Below are positions 1 through 9,279 of a stretch of DNA of 64,000 nt, one piece after another. This stretch comes from Helicobacter cetorum (GTDB lineage Bacteria; Campylobacterota; Campylobacteria; Campylobacterales; Helicobacteraceae). The translations under genes were made by a program, and so were the position numbers. The first letter of the stretch is position 1. Every line of letters begins with the position of its first letter. The notes under the pieces are model-generated. The model saw only the letters and a program-made list of their open reading frames with translations. It searched no databases and was not told where the DNA came from. The stretch is taken from assembly GCF_900198405.1 (NCBI RefSeq), contig NZ_FZMR01000006.1:62001-126000 (forward strand), in the 5' to 3' direction.

Positions 1-108
1 CTCAGCAATACCGCTAAATTTATAATCAAAAGCTTGCAAAAACGCTTGCATACAACAAAAAGGAGCGACTAAAGCCAATATTCTTTGTGAGACTAACACG
101 AGTAACAA
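1..108 (-). CDS. Hof-like outer membrane protein, N-terminal fragment cut by window edge
   Basis: Only the first ~36 codons lie in the window; the rest continues to the left. The peptide has a hydrophobic signal-like stretch followed by QAFDYKFSGIAE, which is repeated almost exactly in the next gene (residues ~20-31 there). At DNA level positions 2-39 and 1521-1558 differ at a single base, so this is the 5' end of a tandem paralogue. The start is uncertain: TTG at 108, GTG at 99 and ATG at 51 are all in frame after an upstream stop; an AAAGG ribosome-binding-like sequence favours the GTG. Inference: an outer membrane beta-barrel of the Hof family, comparable to the hofC/hofD pair of H. pylori. 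Confidence 0.6.
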   Translation of the reverse strand, partial: MLLVLVSQRILALVAPFCCMQAFLQAFDYKFSGIAE

Positions 109-244
109 ACCTTTATTTTAATTACAAATATTTTAATTATTTAAAACCGCTCGTATATTAGTGCAAGTTTTATTAAAAAGGCATTAAAATGGTAATATTA
201 AGTTTGCTAACAAAGTCTTAATAAATTTAATATAGATAAAAATA

Positions 245-1612
245 TCAAAAGCTGAATTTCATAGACACATACAAAGCGCTTCTATCTTGAGAAGTGGCTT
301 TAAAATTTTTGTTATAGCCTTGATACCAATCGCTAATATTTGTTTTATAGCCTTTATGCGTATTAAGATGGTGGTATTGTAATAAAATATCAACGCTAAA
401 AAATTGATTGTATTTATATCCAATATGAAGTCCCAAAGCTCTTTCACTTGCCCTTGGTGCATAAGTGTATTTACCTAAAATTCCCCATAAAAATTTTTTA
501 TGCACCCCACCACAAAAGACATAGCCTGTAATGGCATTAGGAGAAATGAGATTATCTAAAAATCCATCATAAATACTATTATCTCTAAATAAAATGGGTG
601 TAGAGCTACCATACCAGCCAATTTTAGCGTTAGCATTGCCAAAGTTTTCATAATACCCAAATCCAAAGTTATATTCATTATAATCAAAGCGTTGGTGCAA
701 AGATAGGGAGGTTCCAAAATGTCCTATTTTAGCGTTACGCCAATATTCATTAGCCAAATAAGATGCATAAATAGGAAAAAAGATAACCACTTGAGTGAGC
801 GACCTAAAGCCTAGTCCTTTAAATTTAGGGTTGCTATCAATGTGTGTTTCTAGGCCCGGTGCGTTATAGATTTTGGGTGAAAAATAAAAAAAAGGTGTGG
901 TGCTAAAATATTTAGTAGAAATTTTAAGGTTTAAGGAATGAATGCCATAAAACGCTATTTTATCTTTATTATCATATGTAATAGGGGCATAAAAATCACG
1001 AATATACGCCCCAAAAGCTAAGGCTCTTCCAAAAGAACTAAACCATTTAAAACTAATTTTAGGCGTGATTTTATAATCTAATTCAAATCCTTGCGTATAT
1101 CCACTCATTAAGTGCATTTTAGATAAATAGCGCCCTAATTTGAGTTGGAATTTATTGTCATAAGAGTAGGATAAATAGGCGTTATATAGCACATAGTCTC
1201 TAGCATGCATGTTAGATAAAAAATGTGATTTTTTCCAAGGAGCATCTCCTAAAAAACCCCACCAACGCCCTAAATAAAACCAAAGCATAGTGCCATAAAC
1301 TTTTCCATTAGATTGGTCAATAAGCGTTTTAGTAGAATCATAAGCAAATGCTCCTAGCATACCGCCAAGCCCCATCTTTACACTATGATTTTCTATTTTC
1401 TTAGAGAGAAGATTAACATCTATTTGAAGTTTTGCCGTAATGGTTGAATAGGTTTCAGTAGGAAAAATCCCTTCTTTAGAATTAATTTTAGAATGGTTAA
1501 AGCCCACTTTAGAATAAGATTCAGCAATACCGCTGAATTTATAATCAAAAGCTTGCAACAAAACTTGAGTATAAAAGCATGCAAAAATACATGCCTTTGG
1601 TAAGCGTGGCAT
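245..1612 (-). CDS. Hof-family outer membrane beta-barrel protein
   Basis: A 455-residue protein with an N-terminal hydrophobic signal-like segment (residues ~6-20), a body rich in aromatic and glycine residues in alternating patterns, and a C-terminus ending in VSMKFSF. A terminal Phe preceded by alternating hydrophobics is the usual beta-barrel insertion signal. These features fit the Hof outer membrane family of Helicobacter, likely a porin or small-molecule channel; the substrate cannot be read from sequence. An AGAGG ribosome-binding site precedes the ATG at 1612. It lies just upstream, in transcription order, of a tandem paralogue that leaves the window at position 1. The assignment to HofC or HofD specifically is from memory and unproven. 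Confidence 0.75.
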   Translation of the reverse strand: MPRLPKACIFACFYTQVLLQAFDYKFSGIAESYSKVGFNHSKINSKEGIFPTETYSTITAKLQIDVNLLSKKIENHSVKMGLGGMLGAFAYDSTKTLIDQSNGKVYGTMLWFYLGRWWGFLGDAPWKKSHFLSNMHARDYVLYNAYLSYSYDNKFQLKLGRYLSKMHLMSGYTQGFELDYKITPKISFKWFSSFGRALAFGAYIRDFYAPITYDNKDKIAFYGIHSLNLKISTKYFSTTPFFYFSPKIYNAPGLETHIDSNPKFKGLGFRSLTQVVIFFPIYASYLANEYWRNAKIGHFGTSLSLHQRFDYNEYNFGFGYYENFGNANAKIGWYGSSTPILFRDNSIYDGFLDNLISPNAITGYVFCGGVHKKFLWGILGKYTYAPRASERALGLHIGYKYNQFFSVDILLQYHHLNTHKGYKTNISDWYQGYNKNFKATSQDRSALYVSMKFSF

Positions 1613-1706
1613 TAAAATTCCTCTAAGCTAATCAAGCTGAGGCACATTGTATTGCAAAATTTCTAAAAATCCATTAATGATAATACAAGCAAACTTATAT
1701 AATCAC

Positions 1707-2990
1707 CTATCTATTATCTATCTTTAGTGGCTCAAAAGAATACCCTAAAGCTCGATAAATTTGATTAGTATAATGCACTTGATTGTCTTGTAAATTTTCA
1801 TGGAAATATTTTTCAAATCTTGGGTCTAAAATACCTAAAAACATTTCTACACCAATTGCACTAGAATAATTCACCCAATCATAAGCCAAATCACTCTCTA
1901 ATAGTGAGGCGTATTCTATGAGTTTGTCATCGCTTTTTTGCAGTGCGTTTACCAATAACAGATTTCTTCTATCCTTTGGTTGCACTAGGAGCAATAAAGA
2001 GGGGTTAAAATTGATTTGAGTGGAAAGCACTCTTAATGGCTTGTTATCCAAAAGCCCGATTTGGGAGAGAATAAGCCCACTTTTGATAGCAGGAGTGTTT
2101 AAAATCAGTATAGAATCTTTGAATAAATCCTCATCTTTTTTAAAACTTTTAGAAAAACTTGTAGCCCGCCTATAAGAGATATTCTCTTGGTATTTAACTT
2201 GAATTTTTAGATTTTCTACGATTTGTCTCAGGCGTTCCCCCATAAGTCCATCATCATCATATTCAATAATGGGTGCATTAGAGTTAATATAAGGAAGCAA
2301 CATCTGCAACTGCTCTTTATAATCAATCCCACCAAAATACAAACGCTCAGAAAAACTTTGATTTTTATGTTCCTCTTCTAGTTGGGTTTTATGCACGGTT
2401 GGAACATAAGTAGGAATGCTAATGGAGGTGCTTTTGAGTAAATTTTCTACTCCTTGCTTGGTGAGTAGGGCAATAATAAAAGGGTATTTTTCTTTTTCAA
2501 TTTCTTGGTAGGCTTTGAGCAATTTTTCAGGGTCTTCTTGGTCGCTATCAAAAACTTGAATTTTAAAATCCCCCTCTTTAGTGCTTAAATATGCCAAAAT
2601 AGTATTCATCACTGAAATCGCATAACGCCCCACTACAGCCTTTGGCAAAAGCACAGCAATTTCAGCTTTGGGTTGCCAATTTTCTTTACGCATGGCATTA
2701 GAGACCACATAAGGGGGGTTAAGGTAATTCATTATGCTATGGTAATAAGCTTTGATGTCTTTATCTTGAGTGCGATAATCATACCTAGAAATAAATGAAA
2801 ACACTTTCTTTTGGTGCATTAAAGTTCTTAAGCATTCTAAAGAGCAAGGATGAGCCCTAAAAACCTGTTGGTGTGCTGGGGGTAGGGGGGAGAATAAATA
2901 GCTTTTTGCGTTTAAAGGTATAGCAATAAAAAACGCTAAAAAAACGCTAAATAAGCTTTTTAAGAATATCTTTTTAAAAACTAACGGCAT
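1707..2990 (-). CDS. Periplasmic LppC/LpoA-like ligand-binding-fold protein
   Basis: A 427-residue protein with a clear signal peptide (residues 1 to ~28, ending around PLNAKS). From about residue 110 it reads like a type I periplasmic-binding fold: AEIAVLLPKAVVGRYA, then a dynamic segment similar to QVFDSDQEDPEKLLKAYQEI, and FIIALLTKQGVENLL. This pattern is shared with LppC/LpoA-type proteins that modulate peptidoglycan synthases in other Gram-negatives. No lipobox Cys is evident, so it may be a soluble periplasmic protein. It sits upstream of the Hof gene on the same strand, 94 bp away. The function is inference; I recognise the fold only by pattern. Confidence 0.6.
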   Translation of the reverse strand: MPLVFKKIFLKSLFSVFLAFFIAIPLNAKSYLFSPLPPAHQQVFRAHPCSLECLRTLMHQKKVFSFISRYDYRTQDKDIKAYYHSIMNYLNPPYVVSNAMRKENWQPKAEIAVLLPKAVVGRYAISVMNTILAYLSTKEGDFKIQVFDSDQEDPEKLLKAYQEIEKEKYPFIIALLTKQGVENLLKSTSISIPTYVPTVHKTQLEEEHKNQSFSERLYFGGIDYKEQLQMLLPYINSNAPIIEYDDDGLMGERLRQIVENLKIQVKYQENISYRRATSFSKSFKKDEDLFKDSILILNTPAIKSGLILSQIGLLDNKPLRVLSTQINFNPSLLLLVQPKDRRNLLLVNALQKSDDKLIEYASLLESDLAYDWVNYSSAIGVEMFLGILDPRFEKYFHENLQDNQVHYTNQIYRALGYSFEPLKIDNR

Positions 2991-3138
2991 GTGTCTCTCT
3001 AAATTGAATTAAATTTCTATAGTTTAGGCGATGGGATATTATAGAGTAATTAGCCTTTAAAATCCATGCCAAAATTTGCTAAAAGCTGTGATTTTATCCT
3101 AATTTAGAATAACAAAGCTTGTTATTTAGTTATTTGGT

Positions 3139-3144
3139 TATAAT
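3139..3144 (+). promoter_or_regulatory. Probable -10 element of selD
   Basis: A perfect TATAAT preceded by an AT-rich stretch, about 26 bases before the TTG start of selD. Helicobacter sigma-70-type promoters rely mainly on this hexamer. The predicted transcript start is near 3151, leaving a short leader with an AAGGA ribosome-binding site at about 3158-3162. Confidence 0.45.
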
Positions 3145-3169
3145 GTGTCAAAAATTTAAGGAAATATTT

Positions 3170-4195
3170 TTGAGTGTAAAAAAGTTAACACATTTTGTCA
3201 GTTGTGCGGGTTGAGCAGCCAAAGTAGGTCTGGAAGACCTAGCACATTTAATGGCTAATCTCAAACAAACTGAAGACAAAAATTTATTAGTAGGCTTTAA
3301 AGAAAGCGATGATTGTGGGATTTATCGTTTAAAAGATAATACGCTTTTAGTTCAAAGCGTGGATTTTATCACGCCTGTTGTAGATGACGCCTTTATGTAT
3401 GGGCAAATTGCGAGTGCAAACGCCCTAAGTGATGTTTTTGCTAAAAGAGCTAGAGCCATAACGGCTATGAGCTTGCTGATGTGGGATAAAGAGCATTTAG
3501 AAGCAATAGACATTCAAGCCATTTTAGAAGGGGCTCAAGCTAAGCTAGATGAAGCTAAGTGTGCTTTAGTAGGGGGGCATAGCATAGTGGATAAAGAGCA
3601 AAAATACGGACTGAGTGTAACAGGCATTGTAGAAGATGAGATTTTTTGGCGTAATAATAGTGCGCTAATAGGCGATAGCATTATTTTAACTAAACCTATA
3701 GGAAGTGGGATACTCACTACTGCATTAAAAAGGGGCTTAATGGAGTATTCTAGCTCTTTAGATGTGGTGCAATCTATGGCGAGCTTGAATTTAAGAGCTA
3801 AAGAAATCGCTCAAAAATTTGAAGTGAAAGCTTGCACTGATGTAACAGGATTTGGGCTTTTAGGGCATTTAAAAGAAATGTTAAACGAACATATTTCCAT
3901 TGAAGTGATGGCTAAGGAAGTGCTTGTATTTAATAGAGCTATAGAATTTTTAGAAAAAGATGTAGTGCCTATGGGAAGTAGGAAAAATAAAGAATTTTTA
4001 AGCCCTTTTGTAGAAACTAATTTTAAAGGGAATGATTTGATTTTTTATGACGCTCAAACTTCAGGGGGCTTACTTTTTGCTTTAAATGAAAAAGACGCTA
4101 AAGAATTGCTTAAGCAACTTATAGATAATGGCATTCAAGCAAGCATTATCGCACAATGTGTTAAGAGAAAGGATGCCCCCTTAGAACTTTTATAA
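3170..4195 (+). CDS. selD: Selenide, water dikinase (selenophosphate synthetase), itself a selenoprotein
   Basis: SelD makes selenophosphate from selenide and ATP, the Se donor for Sec-tRNA synthesis. A naive reading starts at ATG 3251, which would drop the catalytic N-terminus. Reading the same frame upstream gives, from TTG 3170, MSVKKLTHFVSCAG-U-AAKVG, where U is an in-frame TGA at 3212-3214 (residue 15). This is the SelD active-site motif G-(Cys/Sec)-x-x-K, with Lys18 conserved. With readthrough the product is 341 residues, the normal family length. Later motifs include SANALSDVFA, ALVGGHS and TDVTGFGLLGH. An AAGGA site lies 7 bases before TTG. It converges on the formate dehydrogenase operon whose FdhA needs Sec. 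TTG is the only reasonable in-frame start near the ribosome-binding site, but it is not proven. Confidence 0.93.
3212..3241 (+). promoter_or_regulatory. UGA (Sec) codon and SECIS-like hairpin in selD
   Basis: The TGA at 3212-3214 is followed after ten bases by a perfect 7-bp stem: TAGGTCT at 3225-3231 and AGACCTA at 3235-3241, closing a GGA loop. The first loop base is G, 18 nt after the UGA. Known bacterial SECIS elements have a short upper stem and a G among the first loop bases 16-37 nt after the UGA, so the geometry fits recoding by SelB. Confidence 0.85.
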
Positions 4196-4378
4196 AATCA
4201 ATCTTGTTGTATGGAAAGATATTGGCATTATTGCAAGTATAAACTCAAAGCTTTGCAACATTAAAAACAATAAGCTTAGTGGTATTGGAATTTTAAGTAG
4301 GTTTTATGGAAAAACAAATCCTAATAAGAGCCACCACTTCTATTAAGATATTGCAATTTTAATAGAGTTATCTTGCCC

Positions 4379-5263
4379 TTATTGCCCTTGAATCTTTTCT
4401 TTGTAATACAAACTATGCAAAATCTTAACTTCTTCTACTTCCTTTTTGCCATTTATCATAGAGTGTAAAGAGCCTTTAATGGCAAAAATAGACATGTATA
4501 AATGCGTGATGAATAGCGCTACAACCCCTAAACCTAAGAAATTATGAATAAGAGCGACTAATCTTAAAAGTGAAATCTGATACACACCTAAGCTAGAGGC
4601 TAGAAAGCTCAAATTAAGATTATTAAAATACAAAATAGCTCCACTAATAATCATCACTAAGCCTCCTAAAGTCGCTACCCAAAACCACATTTTTTGTCCG
4701 GCGTTAAATTTATAAGCAGGCACTTCTCTTTTTTCTTTGGATAGATAGCCCCCCATAATGAGTAGCCATTTTATGTCTGCCATTTTAAAAAACATGTCCT
4801 TGACCCACATAAAAAACATAGGCAACACCGCTACAATAAAAATCGCACATCCAATAGAATGTAAGATTCTGCATGCCCTAACAAACACTCCTCCGCCAAA
4901 AAAATCGCCCCAAATCATAATCAGTCCCGTTGGCACTAATAAAATAAAGCCCACAGCACTAACCCAGTGGATAATACGATTAAAAAGATTAAAAAAAGTG
5001 ATTTTTTTCTCACTATGATTAAAGGTTTTAGCACCAATGGCTAAGTAATGCCCTAAAAAGCTTAAAATCACGCCAAAAAATACCGCTATATACAACCAAG
5101 TAAAATATTGCCCTTGTAGAAGAGTCCATATGTCGCCTAATTGCTTGGTGTGGGTTTGTCCGTAGTTTAAAATTCCTAGAACCCTTTCTGTATCTAGGGG
5201 CGTAGCGCTTAAAAAGGGGCATAACCCCCCTAAAAACAAAAGAGTGCTTTTAACCTTTTTCAT
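4379..5263 (-). CDS. fdhC: Formate dehydrogenase cytochrome b subunit
   Basis: A 294-residue membrane protein and last gene of the operon. After a signal-like N-terminus it has four further hydrophobic segments (roughly residues 50-75, 92-115, 130-150 and 235-260). Candidate haem-ligating histidines are in NRIIHWVSAVGF, RILHSIGCAIF and ALIHNFLGLG/FITHLYMS. These match the FdnI/FdhC family of di-haem cytochromes b that pass electrons from the periplasmic FdhA-FdhB unit to the quinone pool. It begins 20 bases after fdhB, consistent with cotranscription. Its end faces the end of selD, 183 bp apart. Confidence 0.9.
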   Translation of the reverse strand: MKKVKSTLLFLGGLCPFLSATPLDTERVLGILNYGQTHTKQLGDIWTLLQGQYFTWLYIAVFFGVILSFLGHYLAIGAKTFNHSEKKITFFNLFNRIIHWVSAVGFILLVPTGLIMIWGDFFGGGVFVRACRILHSIGCAIFIVAVLPMFFMWVKDMFFKMADIKWLLIMGGYLSKEKREVPAYKFNAGQKMWFWVATLGGLVMIISGAILYFNNLNLSFLASSLGVYQISLLRLVALIHNFLGLGVVALFITHLYMSIFAIKGSLHSMINGKKEVEEVKILHSLYYKEKIQGQ

Positions 5264-5283
5264 GCTAATCCTTTTTAGTGGTT

Positions 5284-5943
5284 TTAGGGGCGTTTAGACG
5301 AACTTGCATCTTCAAGCTGGTGTTTAAGCTTAGTTTTAAAATCCTGTGCGTTAGAATATTTTGTCATCACTCTTTTTCTATAGACTTCTGCTACACTATT
5401 GGCATCGCCTACTAAAAGAGCGTTAGTCGCACAAGTGGCCGCACACATAGGCACTTGCCCATTAGCAATGCGATTAACCCCATAGAGTTTCATTTCTTTT
5501 TCTGAATTGGTTTCTGCAGGACCTCCTGCACACATGGTGCATTTATCCATAACCCCCCTAACGCTAAACGCCCCATCTCGTGGGAATTGTGGGGCGCCAA
5601 AAGGACAAGCATACAAGCAATACCCACAGCCTATGCAAGTTTCTTTATTATGCAACACAATGCCATCTTCTCTAATATAAAAGCAATCTACCGGACACAC
5701 TTGAGCGCAAGGGGCGTCTGTGCAATGCTGGCAAGCGATAGAAATGGACTTTTCCTTACCCTCAATGCCTTCATAAAGCGTTACGACTTTACGGCGATTT
5801 AGTCCCACTTCTAATTCATTAGAATGACTGCAAGCCACGCTACACGCATAGCAACTAATACAACGATTATCATCGCAATAAAATTTCATGCGATTTGGTA
5901 TAGGCTCAGTTTTAGGAGCGTCTTTATACACAAGATTTGCCAT
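5284..5943 (-). CDS. fdhB: Formate dehydrogenase iron-sulfur subunit
   Basis: A 219-residue ferredoxin-like protein with four Cys clusters: CISCYACSVAC near residues 28-38, CQHCTDAPCAQVC near 72-84, CIGCGYCLYAC near 103-113, and CTMCAGG plus CAATC further on. This is the four [4Fe-4S] pattern of FdnH/FdhB/DmsB-type subunits that wire the molybdo- or tungsto-pterin subunit to the membrane cytochrome. It lacks its own Tat signal, as expected if exported with FdhA. It is preceded by the small DUF2798 gene (21-base gap) and followed by fdhC. Confidence 0.93.
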   Translation of the reverse strand: MANLVYKDAPKTEPIPNRMKFYCDDNRCISCYACSVACSHSNELEVGLNRRKVVTLYEGIEGKEKSISIACQHCTDAPCAQVCPVDCFYIREDGIVLHNKETCIGCGYCLYACPFGAPQFPRDGAFSVRGVMDKCTMCAGGPAETNSEKEMKLYGVNRIANGQVPMCAATCATNALLVGDANSVAEVYRKRVMTKYSNAQDFKTKLKHQLEDASSSKRP

Positions 5944-5964
5944 AATTCTCTCCTTAAATTTTTC

Positions 5965-6183
5965 TTATTTAACGATTTTATCTACGATTTTACGCACTAA
6001 TGGCAATACCACTAGCACTGTGGGAAATGCCACAACAAAAGCACTCGCAAAGCTTTTAGCCCAATGGCTTAAAAAATCATTGGTGCCAAGATTTAAAAAA
6101 GTGATAACTGCACTCATTACAAAGCACATTAAAAGCGACATGAGAAACGAAAAAGTCAGCCCTTTGTATTTAGTCGGTATCAT
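5965..6183 (-). CDS. Small two-TM membrane protein (DUF2798-like) inside the fdh operon
   Basis: A 72-residue protein with two hydrophobic helices (about residues 8-30 and 43-65) and a basic C-terminus. The pattern KGLTFSFLMSLLMCFVMSAV, then a short polar loop, then FVVAFPTVLVVLPLVRKIV, resembles the DUF2798 family. It lies 39 bases after fdhA and 21 bases before fdhB, so it is probably cotranscribed. Its role is unknown; assembly or membrane anchoring of the formate dehydrogenase would fit its position but is a guess. Confidence 0.65.
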   Translation of the reverse strand: MIPTKYKGLTFSFLMSLLMCFVMSAVITFLNLGTNDFLSHWAKSFASAFVVAFPTVLVVLPLVRKIVDKIVK

Positions 6184-6222
6184 TTCTCAATCCTTTTGGG
6201 TGCGATTTCATTTAATACCAAG

Positions 6223-9036
6223 TTAAGCCTTTTCAATTCTGCATAATCCAGCATTAAATTCCGGAATTTGCGTAACCGGGTCAAAGCCATAGTTAGTAAT
6301 AGTATTTGAGCTTTCACCGATAGTATAAGGCTTAGTGCCTTTAGGGTAGCGATGGCTTAAATCCACGCCTTGCAAAATCCCAGCAAAGCTATAAGGCATG
6401 CAAATCCTATCAGGGGTTACTGAATAGCTATGAATGGCTTTAACTTTAATCTTAGTGCCTTGAGGGGAGTGTATCCACATCATATCATTATCTTTAATGC
6501 CATGCTTTAGGGCTAAATCCGGATGGATATGACAAAACATTTCAGGCGTAATATGTGAAAGATACTTGCTTGTTCTTTCAAGCATACCTGCTCCGCTTAA
6601 ATTAACCAAACGCATACTAGCAATGATAATAGGAAAATCTTTTGCCCATTCTTGTTTGGTTTGCTCGCTGATATAACGCACATCTACCCTAAAATTATTG
6701 GTTTGGTCTTTAAAAGTAGGGTATTTTTTGACTAAATCAGGGCGTGGAGAGTGTAAAGGCTCTCTGTGCTTAGGAATTTGGTCAGTGAAATCCCATACAA
6801 TCGCTCTAGCTCTTGCATTCCCATAAACGCACACGCCTTTTTCATCAGCGTATTTTTGAATGAGACCACTTGTATCTACTTTCCAATTATCGCCCATGAT
6901 TTTTTTCTCATGCTCGCTGAGTTTAATGCCTAGCACTTTTTCAATATTAGTCTTAGTAAGTTCAGGATAGCCCCCTTTAATTTGAGAGCCTTTGACACTC
7001 ACGCTTTTATCTGCTAGTAAGTCATGCCCATTATGCTCCAAACCAAAGCGGTTTCTAAAGCCCATGCCCCCTTCTTTAGTTGGCACACTCACATCGTATA
7101 AAATAGGCGTTCCAGAATGCTTAGGCGTCCAAGATGGCCATGGTAAGCCATAGAATTGTCCTTTCATAGGCCCTTTGCCCTCTAAAGTCAAGTAATCAAA
7201 CATGTGCCAATTTTCTTGTTGGGCTTTTAATCTCTCTGGTGTCCAACCCCCTAAACCAATCACTTTAAGCGTTCTTGCCAATTCCTTACAAGCATCTATG
7301 GCAAAATCAAACGAATCTCTAGTTTTGACTAACTCGCCATTAGCATTAAAATCACACATTAAAGCTTTAGTAAATTCTTCATAAAAGCCAAACTTTTTTG
7401 CCATTAAAAACATTAGCTCATGGTCTTGTTTGCATTCATATAAAGGCTTGACTACTTGAGAACGCCATTGAGCCGCCCTATTAGTCGCTACCACAATCCC
7501 CTCATTTTCAAATTGAGTGGCTATAGGTAGGACATAAATATTGTCTTTTTTATCGCTTAAAATCGCTGCCTCATTTAAAAAGGGTTCAGCAATCACCATT
7601 AAATCTAATTTTTCAATCGCTCTTGCTATGTCGGTGTTATGAGCTAGGCTTGTTACTCCATTACCTTGAACCCATAAGCCTTTAATAGGGCTAGTAGAAT
7701 AGGTTTTAGTCTCTTGCAAGACGCCCTCATACCACATAGAGAGTGAAAAACCCTTTTTATGCATCCACTCAGGGGAGTAAAAGCGTTTTTGCAAATATTC
7801 ATAGCTCACTCCCCAACATTTTGCGAAGTATTTCCAACTTGCCTCACCTAAGCCATAATATGCCGGCAAGCTATCAGCTACACAGCACATATCCGTTGAA
7901 CCTTGCACATTATCATGCCCTCTCACAATATTACAGCCTCCGCCTTTCTTGCCCATGTTGCCTAAGACAAGTTGCAAAATAGACAAAATGCGTGTGTTAG
8001 AGCTACCCACGCTATGTTGCGTAATACCTAACGCCCATAAAAGCGTAGCAGGCTTAGTTTTAGCAAAAAGCTCGGTTACTTGATGTAGCAACTCTTTTTT
8101 CACGCCCGTAATATCTTCTACCACTTCTGGGGTGTAGTGCATAGCCTCTTTTTTAATCTCTTCTATGCCATAAGCACGAGTTCTAATGGTCTCTTTATCT
8201 TCCCAATTATTTTTAAAGATTAAATGTAGCATACCATAAATAAAGGCAATATCTGTTCCTGAACGGATACGGACATAAATATCCGCCTTAGCTGCAGACT
8301 TTGTAAAAACTGGGTCTATGACAATAAGCTTAGCGTTATTTCTATCCTTAGCTTGCAATAAATGCTTAAAGCCGATAGGGTTACTTACTGCAGAATTTAA
8401 GCCTATCATTAAAATAGCCTTAGAATGCCCTGCTACATCTCCAAAGTGATTTGTCATCGCACCATACCCCCAAGTATTGGCCACACCGGCCACTGTTGTG
8501 CTGTGTCAAATCCTTGCTACATGGTCAATATTGTTAGTCCCATAAAAGGCTGCAAATTTTCTCCAATAGTAAGCTTGCTGAGAGTTCATTTTCGCACTCC
8601 CTAAAAACATCATGCTATCTGGACCATGCTCTTGTCTCATTTTAAGCATTTTTTCGCTAATTTCATTGATAGCCTGCTCGTAGCTAATGCGTTTCCATTC
8701 GCCATTTTCCTTTTTTAAAGGGTATTTAAGACGCATTTTAGATTTAACTAAATCTATTTGGTCTACCCCCTTACAGCAATGACTTCCTGCACTAATGGGG
8801 TGATCTTGTGCGACATCTTGTCTAATCCATACCCCATCTTTAACCTCAGCGATAATCCCACACCCTGCAGAGCAAATACTACAAATGGTTTTTACCCTTT
8901 TAACGCCGGCATTTGGGTCTATTATCTTGTCTGTTTTTTTGACTTGATTTTCCCCAAATGCAAGACTCACGCTCGCACCTGCTCCAATAGCTCCCATTTT
9001 TAAAAAGGAACGCCTACTCAAACGCTTTTCTTCCAT
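6223..9036 (-). CDS. fdhA: Formate dehydrogenase catalytic subunit, selenoprotein
   Basis: The pterin- and selenium-containing subunit oxidising formate in the periplasm. A conceptual translation stops at a TGA (8506-8508 on the + strand), but the two halves join without overlap as VARI-U-HSTTVAGVANTWGYG, the Sec-His active-site motif of FdnG/FdhA enzymes, so this is one gene of 937 residues with Sec at 177. At the N-terminus is a Tat signal (SRRSFLKMG, residues 7-15) and a [4Fe-4S] site with Cys52, Cys55, Cys59 and a Cys at 87/88. The C-terminal part carries the usual pterin-binding beta-barrel domain, including PYSFAGILQGVDLSHRYP. Gene order, with a TorD-like chaperone upstream and fdhB/fdhC downstream, agrees. 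Mo or W use cannot be told from sequence. Confidence 0.96.
8478..8508 (-). promoter_or_regulatory. UGA (Sec) codon and SECIS-like hairpin in fdhA
   Basis: On the minus strand the UGA occupies 8508-8506. Thirteen bases later a 5-bp stem, TGGCC (8492-8488) with GGCCA (8482-8478), closes the loop GGTGT, with G as first loop base 19 nt after the UGA. This matches bacterial SECIS geometry and is very similar in spacing to the hairpin in selD (18 nt). Confidence 0.82.
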
Positions 9037-9057
9037 GCTATTTCCTTTCTTTTAAGA

Positions 9058-9267
9058 TTACCAAACGGTTTTATAGAAATCTTCCCATGCTTGGGTTTTA
9101 TGATAAAGAATTTCTTTTTTATTGCTCTTACCGATGACTACGCCATTGCTATCACTTTGTGTGTTAGTGAATTTTTTGCTAGGCATCGTTGCTTTTAAAC
9201 TCTCACTTGCTAGAACAATCCCCCCTAAGGCAAGGATTGTTTTTTTTAGCGCGTTGCGTCTTTGCAT
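9058..9267 (-). CDS. Small Tat-signal protein of formate dehydrogenase loci
   Basis: A 69-residue protein with a twin-arginine N-terminus (MQRRNALKKTILALGG) and a C-terminus EILYHKTQAWEDFYKTVW. This is the pattern of the short formate-dehydrogenase-region Tat target family (TIGR02811, recalled from memory) that is encoded directly upstream of fdhA in many epsilonproteobacteria. It starts 12 bases after the chaperone gene and ends 21 bases before fdhA. The molecular role is not established; it may assist assembly or export of FdhA. Confidence 0.8.
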   Translation of the reverse strand: MQRRNALKKTILALGGIVLASESLKATMPSKKFTNTQSDSNGVVIGKSNKKEILYHKTQAWEDFYKTVW

Positions 9268-9279
9268 ACTCTAATCCTT

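Noticed and set aside
3251-4195. SelD as a 314-residue protein starting at ATG 3251
   Set aside because: It would lack the catalytic Cys/Sec and Lys; the upstream in-frame UGA with hairpin explains the missing part.
6223-9036. FdhA as a pseudogene or two separate genes
   Set aside because: The single TGA falls exactly at the Sec position of the family, and all other motifs are intact.
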